From: Methanosarcinales archaeon
GTDB taxonomy: Archaea > Halobacteriota > Syntropharchaeia > Alkanophagales > Methanospirareceae
Direction: 5' to 3'
Length of the DNA stretch: 11,135 bases
NCBI GenBank assembly: GCA_009618475.1
Contig: WJOV01000095.1
Location: forward strand, 1-11,135
Part shown: positions 5,428 through 11,135 of the stretch, piece by piece
Layout: each line of letters starts with the position of its first letter
Position numbering within the stretch: the stretch's first letter is position 1
The notes under the pieces: model-generated
Seen by the model: only the letters and a program-made list of their open reading frames with translations
Databases searched by the model: none
Told to the model about the DNA's origin: nothing
Made by a program: the position numbers and the translations under genes

Positions 5428-6312
5428 ATGATAAGCATAGCGATACCAAAGGGCAGTTTAGAAGCGCAAACCCTGTTGTTATTCAAGCAGGCGGACCTGG
5501 AAATAAAGGTAACGAGCAGGGAATACAGTCCGAGGATAGAAGACCAGAGGATAGAGAAGGTGAAGATATTGCGACCGCAGGAGATACCGGAATACGTTGA
5601 GAAGGGGTATTTTGACGTTGGCATAACAGGTAAAGATTGGATAGAGGAAAGGGGTGCGGATGTAGTGGAAATAGCGGATTTGAGATACAGTAAAACGGCA
5701 GAAAAAGAAGGCACTGTAAAAATCGTCCTCGCAGTGCAAGCCGACAGAGCGGACATAAAAGAAGCAAAAGACGTAGAACCGGAGAGTAAAATAAGCACTG
5801 AATATCCCAACCTTACAAAATCTTTCTTTGACAAACTCGGAATCCCGGTGCAGATATTTTTTTCCTATGGCGCTACTGAAGCGAAGGACATGATGGACGG
5901 CATAGTCGAGCTCACGGAGACCGGGGAGACGCTTCGGAAGAACAACTGGCGGATAATAGACACGATACTGGAATCTTCCACGAAGTTGATAGTGAATAGG
6001 GATTCGTGGAGTGATGCGGAGAAGAGGCGGGAGATAGAGGAGATAAGAACGTTGCTTTCCGGCGTGATAGAAGCGAGGGGAAAGGTATTGCTAAGCATGA
6101 ACGTTGCGGAAGATAAGTTAAAGGAAGTGGTGTCAGTGCTGCCGGCAATGAAAAGACCAACGATATCGCAACTTTATGGTAATGACCAGCGCAGGTATTA
6201 CGCGGTGGAAACGGTAGTGAGTAAACGAGAAGTGAATGTTTTAATACCCAGGTTGAAAAGCATGGGTGCCGGGGACATTATAGAGATAGACATAACCAAG
6301 ATAGTGCGGTGA
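5428..6312 (+). CDS. hisG: ATP phosphoribosyltransferase, long form (HisG)
   Basis: Catalyses the first step of histidine synthesis, joining ATP and PRPP to give phosphoribosyl-ATP, in the cytoplasm. The 294-aa length and C-terminal domain mark the long form, which works without HisZ. Visible signatures are IAIPKGSLE at 4-12, FDVGITGKDWI at 62-72 and the PRPP-binding loop YGATEAKDMMDGIVEL followed by TGETLR at 147-170. The ACT-like regulatory domain occupies about 216-294 (VLPAMKRPTISQLY, then VNVLIPRLKSMGAGDIIE), where histidine feedback normally binds. ATG 5428 is preceded only by a purine-rich stretch. hisD follows after 51 bases on the same strand, so the two form a small his operon; the other his genes are not in the window. 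Confidence 0.95.
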   Translation: MISIAIPKGSLEAQTLLLFKQADLEIKVTSREYSPRIEDQRIEKVKILRPQEIPEYVEKGYFDVGITGKDWIEERGADVVEIADLRYSKTAEKEGTVKIVLAVQADRADIKEAKDVEPESKISTEYPNLTKSFFDKLGIPVQIFFSYGATEAKDMMDGIVELTETGETLRKNNWRIIDTILESSTKLIVNRDSWSDAEKRREIEEIRTLLSGVIEARGKVLLSMNVAEDKLKEVVSVLPAMKRPTISQLYGNDQRRYYAVETVVSKREVNVLIPRLKSMGAGDIIEIDITKIVR

Positions 6313-6363
6313 TATGGAACCGCCATTACGCTCGATGGTTACATTATAAGAAGTGAACGGAAG

Positions 6364-7614
6364 ATGATAAAGAAGCTAAAAGAGATGCGTGAAAACGGGG
6401 ATTTTTTCAACAGAACGCTTGACATAGCGGCAGTTATGCCGGTTGTAAAAGAAATAATCAGAGCGGTAAAGAACAGCGGAGATGCGGCACTGCTGGAATA
6501 CACCGTGAAATTTGACGGCGTAAAACTGAAGGAAATAGAAGTGGGGAAGGAAGAGATTGAAGATGCAAAAAGGAGCGTGGATAGAAATACGCTGCGGTGT
6601 ATTGAAGAAGCATCCGAGGCGATAAGAAATTTCCATTACCGGCAGAAGAGGGTAGCATGGATGGAAGAATTTGGTGAAGGCGTGTTCATTGGCGAGAAGT
6701 ATGTGCCGTTTGACGTGGTTGGCGCTTATGTTCCAGCGTCGTATTTCAGCACTGCTCTGATGTGTGCGATTCCTGCGAAGATAGCAGGTGTAAGGGAGAT
6801 AGTAGTGTGCACACCGCCGGGGAAGGATGGGAACGTGGACGCTCTTACTTTAGTTGCGGCGAATCTCGCAGGCGCGACGAGAATATTTAAGGTGGGAGGT
6901 GCGCAGGCGATTGCTGCTCTCGCTTTTGGAACTGCGACTATACCGAAGGTGCAAAAAATAGTGGGTCCGGGGAACGTGTATGTAACGGCGGCGAAGATGG
7001 CGGTTCGAGAAGAGGGTGTGGAAATAGATTTCCCGGCTGGACCATCGGAAATTTTGATACTCGCGGATGAAACTGCAAATCCTGCTTTCATTGCTGCTGA
7101 TATGCTTGCACAGGCAGAGCATGGCGCGAACTCAAAAGCGGTTCTTCTCACGGACTCTGCGAAGATAGCCGCGGAAGTGGAGCGAGAAATTATGGCTGAG
7201 CCCGGTGAGGAGGAGCAAGAACGAAATTGGATAATACCCGGAGATAGCATGGAAGAGTGCATAGAATTCGCGAATGAATATGCACCCGAACACCTTGAAA
7301 TAATGGTAAAAGAGCCGATGGACGTGTTGAAGCGAATAAAAAATGCGGGGTCTGTGTTCGTAGGCAATTATTCGCCGGTAGCGGCAGGTGATTACGCAAC
7401 GGGAACAAACCACGTGCTGCCAACTGCGGGCTATGCGAGCTTATTCTCCGGGCTTGACGTTGACCATTTTATGCATCGAATTGCTATACAGTGGTTGGAT
7501 AAGGAAGGTCTAAGAAAAATAAAGGACATGGTAGTGAGGTTGTGTGAAGCAGAGGGTATGGAAAAGCATGCACGGTCAATAGAGGTGAGGTTTTCGCAGG
7601 ATTCTTCGGACTGA
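6364..7614 (+). CDS. hisD: Histidinol dehydrogenase (HisD)
   Basis: A 416-aa zinc enzyme that oxidises L-histidinol to L-histidine with two NAD+, the last steps of the pathway. The family pattern is complete: VGAYVPASYFSTALM at 119-133, VGGAQAIAALAFGT at 177-190, the signature IVGPGNVYVTAAK at 199-211, and GPSEILILAD at 226-235. By comparison with the E. coli enzyme, the zinc ligands are Gln250, His253, Asp343 and His402, and the general base pair is Glu309-His310 (in APEHLEI). All are present. Length is close to the usual 420-430 aa. The start at 6364 has a GGAAG just before it; the 51-base gap from hisG contains no other convincing start. No clear terminator directly follows the stop, although a long inverted repeat plus T-run lies about 200-290 bases downstream. 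Confidence 0.96.
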   Translation: MIKKLKEMRENGDFFNRTLDIAAVMPVVKEIIRAVKNSGDAALLEYTVKFDGVKLKEIEVGKEEIEDAKRSVDRNTLRCIEEASEAIRNFHYRQKRVAWMEEFGEGVFIGEKYVPFDVVGAYVPASYFSTALMCAIPAKIAGVREIVVCTPPGKDGNVDALTLVAANLAGATRIFKVGGAQAIAALAFGTATIPKVQKIVGPGNVYVTAAKMAVREEGVEIDFPAGPSEILILADETANPAFIAADMLAQAEHGANSKAVLLTDSAKIAAEVEREIMAEPGEEEQERNWIIPGDSMEECIEFANEYAPEHLEIMVKEPMDVLKRIKNAGSVFVGNYSPVAAGDYATGTNHVLPTAGYASLFSGLDVDHFMHRIAIQWLDKEGLRKIKDMVVRLCEAEGMEKHARSIEVRFSQDSSD

Positions 7615-7810
7615 ACTTCATCATCGCCGCAATACTTTCAAACCTCATTCTCATCCAGTCCAATGAGCAAACACTCCTCAGAATTGTTATTACTGAGCGC
7701 GTACTTGTAACCTCCATATCTTGCTCTAAATTCCCTCGAAGGGGCTTTGTTCTAAAAATACATGCCCCTTTTACAACGAGCAGCACCACAAAAATTCTAT
7801 CTCGAAAGAG

Positions 7811-7905
7811 TCCAAAGGGTGCATTACCGTGTAGGTCCCCAGGCAGAATGTAGGTAGGGAAACTCTGGTAAACTCTGGGAAACCTGCGTAATGCACCCAT
7901 TTGGA
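7811..7905. repeat. Long imperfect inverted repeat
   Basis: The arm at 7811-7827 (TCCAAAGGGTGCATTAC) is the reverse complement of 7888-7905 apart from one extra A in the right arm. Pairing can continue inwards with AGGT (7833-7836) against ACCT (7882-7885) and then CCCCAG (7837-7842) partly against CTGGGA (7875-7880). The inner part includes the tandem pair AAACTCTGGT/AAACTCTGGG (7860-7879). ATTTTTAG follows on plus and ATTTTTG follows beyond the left arm on minus, so a bidirectional terminator is one reading. A structured RNA or a small non-autonomous element are others. Confidence 0.6.
7860..7879 (+). repeat. Tandem 10-bp duplication
   Basis: AAACTCTGGT is followed directly by AAACTCTGGG (9 of 10 identical), within the loop side of the large inverted repeat. 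A third partial unit, AAACCTG, follows. Confidence 0.7.
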
Positions 7906-7938
7906 ATTTTTAGTCAACCGAAGATTGAGCAGTTACTT

Positions 7939-7974
<36 letters not shown>

Positions 7975-7979
<5 letters not shown>

Positions 7980-8250
7980 GTATATACATCGCAGTCTCAA
8001 GTTCGTCTCCAGTTCCAGTTCCTTTTGCCTTCTCCTCCGCCCCTACCTTTGCCGCTACGGCTTCGAGAAAGCTTTCCTCAATAAGGCTTACCGCCCCTTT
8101 GCTCAGTTTTTCTTCTTTATTCACCAACTTCCCATCGGGATTATAGACTTTTATCGTTCCGTCCTCCGGGTTTGTCACCACCCTATATATTTTCCCGGTT
8201 GGCATTAGCCAAGCCCACTTTTTTTCTTTTTCTTTTTTTTCTTTTTTCAT
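7975..8250 (-). CDS. Conserved-looking 91-aa protein of unknown function, linked to the response regulator
   Basis: I do not recognise a family. The N-terminus is a lysine/glutamate run (KKEKKEKEKK, residues 2-11) coded by a pure purine tract. A compact beta-like segment follows (WAWLMPTGKIYRVV, then DGTIKVYNPDGKLV, about 12-43). A helix at about 48-68 (LSKGAVSLIEESFLEAVAAKV) and a Gly/Thr/Glu tail complete it. ATG 8250 lies 2 bases after the stop of the response regulator; GAGGT and GGAGGT in the overlap (about 8256-8268) provide the ribosome site, so translation is probably coupled. This ties it to signalling output, but the role is unknown. Confidence 0.65.
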
Positions 8251-8252
8251 TT

Positions 8253-8714
8253 TTACCTCATACCTCCTTTTACGCTTAATGATACCTCCTTCTCCTCTCT
8301 CTCCTTCACCAACTCTCGTATAGCACGTGCCAGTTCATTGCACTGACTTGCGGGATTTCCCGTTTTCGAAATGTACCTGTCTGCACCCTTGTTCAAAGCT
8401 ACCTCGCGGATTTCTTGTTCCGGCATCCCGCTGAAAAGAATGAAGGGCACGCCACCTACCGTTTTCCTCACTTCTTCCAAAAACTCGAGACCATCCATCA
8501 CCGGCATCCTGTAATCAGAGATAATGACATCAAAATGGTCCTGGTCCCTTTCAAGTTTAGCCAACGCCACTTCTGCGGAAAGCACACCGGATATTTCAAA
8601 ATCGGCATTCCCTGCCCTTTTCAGGAACAATCTCGTTATCTCCAAATCCGCTGGCTCGTCATCCACGTGCAAAATCCGTATCCGCCTCGGTGCGGAGTTT
8701 AAATACCTCTCCAT
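8253..8714 (-). CDS. Single-domain response regulator (receiver domain)
   Basis: A 153-aa protein that is essentially one CheY-like receiver domain (about 10-138). The acidic pair is Asp18-Asp19 in ILHVDDEP, the phosphorylated Asp67 lies in VIISDYRMP, the Thr/Ser switch is Ser95 in FILFSG, and Lys117 is in YISKTGNP. All are present, so phosphotransfer should work. The style of the C-terminal half (MPEQEIREVALNKGADRYISK) resembles the stand-alone or PAS/histidine-kinase-linked receivers common in Methanomicrobia more than canonical chemotaxis CheY. ATG 8714 is chosen because it follows AAAGGT and gives a normal start; ATG 8768 is in frame but would overlap the cheW end and add 18 atypical residues. 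No output domain is visible. It sits between cheW and the 91-aa gene. Confidence 0.88.
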   Translation of the reverse strand: MERYLNSAPRRIRILHVDDEPADLEITRLFLKRAGNADFEISGVLSAEVALAKLERDQDHFDVIISDYRMPVMDGLEFLEEVRKTVGGVPFILFSGMPEQEIREVALNKGADRYISKTGNPASQCNELARAIRELVKEREEKEVSLSVKGGMR

Positions 8715-8745
8715 ATTACCTTTAGGATTTGGGTTTTTACAGTTG

Positions 8746-9274
8746 CTATGCGGATTGATGCAGCACACCCTCCATTTCCTCTCCGTGCAGCACGCGTTTC
8801 AAGTCTATCAGGATGAGCAGGCGATTAGGCAGTTTTCCTACTCCCCTGAGATACTCCGTCCCTATGTTCTCTTTTACCAGTGCTGGCACCTCGTCTATAT
8901 CGCTTTCTGAGAGATACGTTACCTCTGTCACGGCGTCAACAGCCATCCCGACGGTATTTTTGTCCACCTCAACCACGATTACGCGTTCTTGCTGCTCATC
9001 CTCACCTGATTCTTTCTCTAACAGCCCTAACTTTCTTCTCAGGTCTATAATCGTCGTTATCTGCCCCCTGAGATTTATCACACCTTTAACGTACAGGAGC
9101 GTTTGGAACTGCTGTCATATCCCCTTTTCTTATTATCTCTCGCACTTGCATGATGTCCACGCCGAAATCCTCGCCGCCGAGTTTGAATACCACTAATTGT
9201 TGCTGGTTCACTCCACTTCCTTCTTCTTTTGCTTCCTCATTTCCTATTATTCCTATTCCTGTTTTTTCTTCCAT
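8746..9274 (-). pseudogene. cheW: cheW, chemotaxis coupling protein, split by a frameshift
   Basis: CheW normally bridges MCP receptors to the CheA kinase. The N-terminal piece starts at ATG 9274, after GGAGGTGA (9286-9293). It reads through QQQLVVFKLGGEDFGVDIMQ, then VREIIRKGDMTAVPNAP, and stops at about 9086. The C-terminal piece, in another frame, carries LYVKGVINLRGQITTIIDLR and continues through VGMAVDAVTEV to KLPNRLLILIDLKRVL, ending at 8746. Joined, they make a full CheW of about 175 residues with all usual SH3-like segments. The break falls in the family motif NAP-x-YVKGVINLRG near 9090-9100. Loss of two bases in a short C/G run explains it best; removal of one base also restores the frame but deletes a residue. 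A sequencing or assembly error is as likely as true inactivation. A GTG at 9081 could start the C-terminal piece alone, but that would lack the first strands. Confidence 0.85.
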
Positions 9275-9301
9275 TTTTTTATTTTCACCTCCTCTTACCA
9301 A

Positions 9302-9340
9302 CCAAAAAATAAAAAAATAAAAGAGGCATGATGCCTCTTT
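9302..9340 (-). terminator. Hairpin plus T-run terminator after the MCP gene
   Basis: Positions 9320-9340 are a perfect palindrome, AAAGAGGCAT-G-ATGCCTCTTT, able to form an 8-bp stem with a 5-base loop. On the minus strand it is followed by T-rich sequence (TTTTATTTTTTTATTTTTT). It overlaps the MCP stop codon (9339-9341), so it would end MCP transcription before cheW, and cheW may need its own promoter or readthrough. Confidence 0.65.
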
Positions 9341-10967
9341 ACTCCTCTTTTGCTGCTGAGTTTGCGATTTGTTCTTGTTTCTTACCTGCTCCACCCTTCA
9401 ATGTGAATTTCGCAATCATCCCTGCAGCCTGTTCAGAGATTTTCGAAAGTTTCTGCACGCCACCGCTGAGCTGTTCTGCGGCTGCCGTTTGCTGTTCTAC
9501 GGCAGAAGAGCTTTCTTCTGATGACGATGCGCTCTCTTCTGCAGAACTTGCAATCTCGTCCACGCCCTTCGATACTTTTTCTATGCTTTCCGCACCTTTT
9601 TTCGCACCCTCGGTAATTTGCTCCATCCTGTTCTTGATGTCCTCGATCATGCCTGCGGTTTTTTCTACACCCGCTACTGATTTTTCGAGGTCTTCACGAC
9701 CTACCTCGGCACGCTGCGTGACCGCATCCGTGGCTTTAACGACTTTTTCCATCTCCTCTTGCAATTTCTTTATCATTGTATCAATGTCTCCGGTGGACTG
9801 CTTTGAGTTCTCAGCCAGTTTTCGCACTTCTTCGGCAACAACAGCAAAGCCCCGCCCGTGTTCTCCGGCACGTGCTGCTTCTATCGCAGCATTCAAAGCA
9901 AGCAGATTCGTCTGCTCTGCGATTCCCTCTATCACCTCGGTAGTCTTTCCTACTTCCTCTAACGAACTGCCCAGGCTTTTTATTATCGCTACGGTGTCAC
10001 CGATAGCCTCCTGTATTTCCTTCATCCCTTCTGACGATTTCATAGCCATTTCGTTCATCTCTTTTGCGCTTTCCGCACTCTCCACCGCGAACTTATTTGA
10101 TTCCTCTGCATTCGACTGCACCTGCTGTAACACTGCGTTCGTCTCCTTAACCTCCTTTGCCGCTTCACCAACGGTAGCCGAAGTTTCCTGAGAGCCCTTT
10201 GCTATTTGCTGCGATGCTGACGAAATCTGCTGCATACCTGAATTCACCTGCTCTACGGAAGTAGCAGATTCTCTGCCTATTATAGAGACGTTATCCACCG
10301 CACCTTTCAGCTCTCCGATCAAATCCGATAAGCTCTCGTTAGCCTTGTCGAGGTTGTCGCGTATCGCACTGAATTCCCCGGGTGTCTCGGCGGTGAACGC
10401 TGCGCTCAAGTCCCCTGCTGCCATGCTCCCTGTCACGCTACCGACGTCTTTGACTATCTCCTGCAACTCATCTCCGAACTTGTTCAAGGTGTCCCTCATT
10501 TCCAGGAGCTCCCCTGATGCTTTTGTTTCCGCTCTGGTGCTGAGTTTACCTGCTGCAAAGTCCTTCACTACCCTTACCACGTCAGTAATCGGTCCGACGA
10601 GTGACCGGGTAACGACAATTGCTATCCCTACGCCGACTGCGATCGCTGCGACAATAAATGCTATCACGAGCATAGTGGCTGTTGACGCTGCCTTTGCTGC
10701 TGCTGCCTGTGCATTTCCAAGCAGTTTGGTTGCCGCTGCATCTATCGCACGTCCTGACACCACCAACGGACCGTCGGTAGCCTGGATCTCATTGAAGTTA
10801 CCTACCGTGCTCACGTATGCATTGAAGTCCTTCAGATACGTATCTGCCGCACTTTTTACTGCGCTCTTTTCCGCTGCCGTAATCGCCGCTGCATCGGCAT
10901 CTGCCTTCAACATATTTACCTCGTCAGATACCTGTGTAACGTATTGCTCGTCTTCCCTCGCAACGTA
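9339..10967 (-). pseudogene. Methyl-accepting chemotaxis protein, N-terminus lost at an IS630-like element
   Basis: Numbered from the internal ATG at 10913: a membrane helix at about 79-103, a HAMP domain at about 104-157 (SLVGPITDVVRVVKDFAAGKL) and a long methyl-accepting coiled coil. The highly conserved signalling tip is at about 329-364 (IAEQTNLLALNAAIEAARAG, then HGRGFAVVAEEVRKLAE). The C-terminus has no CheR-docking pentapeptide. In-frame receptor-like sequence continues upstream of 10913 (YVAREDEQYVTQVSDEV), so that ATG is not the native start. At about 10968 the frame hits a stop and a transposon end begins. The first membrane helix and most of the extracellular sensor are missing. 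The tip needed for CheA/CheW contact is intact. Reinitiation at 10913 could give a receptor fragment with one membrane helix, of doubtful use. Confidence 0.88.
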
Positions 10968-11135
10968 GTGTCACAGCAATTTAATTATGGAACATAATAC
11001 TTGGACAGTTTCTTATCAGCCTTCTCCCTCGTAAACTTCCAGTTGATCTTCTTTCTCTGGTCATTCCTTCTCTTAGTCCATGCAGCCACTTCCCGGGTCA
11101 GTGTCTCCTTGTCAGCGATTCGTCTCCCAGTACAT
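10968..11135 (-). mobile_element. IS630-like insertion sequence, 3' end only
   Basis: The receptor reading frame is cut at a TA dinucleotide (10966-10967), the usual IS630/Tc1-mariner target. Immediately beyond lie 17 noncoding bases and then the 3' end of a transposase gene in the same orientation. The other end, the terminal inverted repeats and the second TA are outside the window, so the exact boundary is inferred. Confidence 0.6.
10985..11135 (-). CDS. IS630-family-like transposase, C-terminal fragment
   Basis: The last 49 residues are visible and run off the window edge. They read RIADKETLTREVAAWTKRRN, then QRKKINWKFTREKADKKLSK, and end YYVP before TAA at 10985-10987. This WTKRRN...INWKFT...ADKKL pattern is typical of the C-terminal tail of IS630-type DDE transposases, which cut and paste into TA sites. 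The catalytic DDE residues lie upstream, outside the window, so activity cannot be judged. The start is not visible. Confidence 0.75.
   Translation of the reverse strand, partial: CTGRRIADKETLTREVAAWTKRRNDQRKKINWKFTREKADKKLSKYYVP

Noticed and set aside
6313..6363. Possible histidine leader peptide between hisG and hisD (ATG 6316, 11 codons)
   Set aside because: It has no run of His codons, no terminator/antiterminator pair, and lies inside the operon, not before it.
6726..7367. 213-codon minus-strand frame inside hisD
   Set aside because: Antisense shadow of a fully conserved enzyme, caused by G/C-rich third positions; its Ala/Ser/Ile-rich composition is typical of such shadows.
7484..7900. 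138-codon minus-strand frame overlapping the 3' end of hisD
   Set aside because: Its 3' third is antisense to conserved HisD codons. It has no ribosome site, its start lies within the right arm of the inverted repeat, and the product matches no family I know.
9328..10968. Long plus-strand frames opposite the MCP gene
   Set aside because: Their Ser/Ala/Thr-rich translations are antisense to the Glu/Ala-rich receptor coiled coil. The conserved signalling tip lies on the minus strand.

Overview
The window reads as a euryarchaeal chromosome segment of methanogen or ANME type. Evidence for this is an archaeo-eukaryotic primase small subunit, TATA-type promoters without -35/-10 boxes, GGAGGTGA-type ribosome sites on some genes and apparently leaderless starts on others, a membrane-tethered ArsR-like regulator, and a response regulator of the style common in Methanomicrobia. 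Naming a genus is not justified from the sequence alone.

Positions 1-4134 (plus strand, A/T-rich) form an accessory region. It opens with a winged-helix regulator carrying two C-terminal membrane helices. Two exported-protein operons follow, each headed by a near-identical promoter/leader of about 90-100 bp (562-649 and 2162-2249, 80 of 88 positions identical, exactly 1600 bp apart) with three nested inverted repeats. Operon 1 encodes an orphan secreted protein of 320 aa and a 62-aa membrane protein. Operon 2 encodes a 248-aa secreted protein with a caspase-like His/Cys motif pair (it resembles DUF6345) and a 253-aa secreted protein that looks PepSY-like. Between the operons lie what may be remnants of small genes. 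A small three-helix membrane protein closes the region.

Positions 4148-7614 are housekeeping. priS (minus) is divergent from hisG-hisD (plus) across a 71-bp promoter region. Positions 7615-7974 hold no convincing gene but contain a long imperfect inverted repeat, a 10-bp tandem duplication and a TATCT pentanucleotide array.

Positions 7975-10967 (all minus) are a chemosensory/signalling cluster: an MCP-type receptor, CheW, a single-domain response regulator and a 91-aa protein of unknown function. The cluster looks damaged. The receptor has lost its N-terminus where an IS630-like element abuts it (about 10968), and cheW is split by a frameshift near 9082-9100. The window ends inside the transposase gene of that element (10985-11135, 3' end only).

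The best candidate for an undescribed system is the left region: a membrane-bound regulator next to two secreted-protein operons sharing a duplicated structured leader, one of them encoding a possible clan-CD-type peptidase and a possible propeptide-like partner as separate genes. This rests on motif reading and synteny, not on searches.
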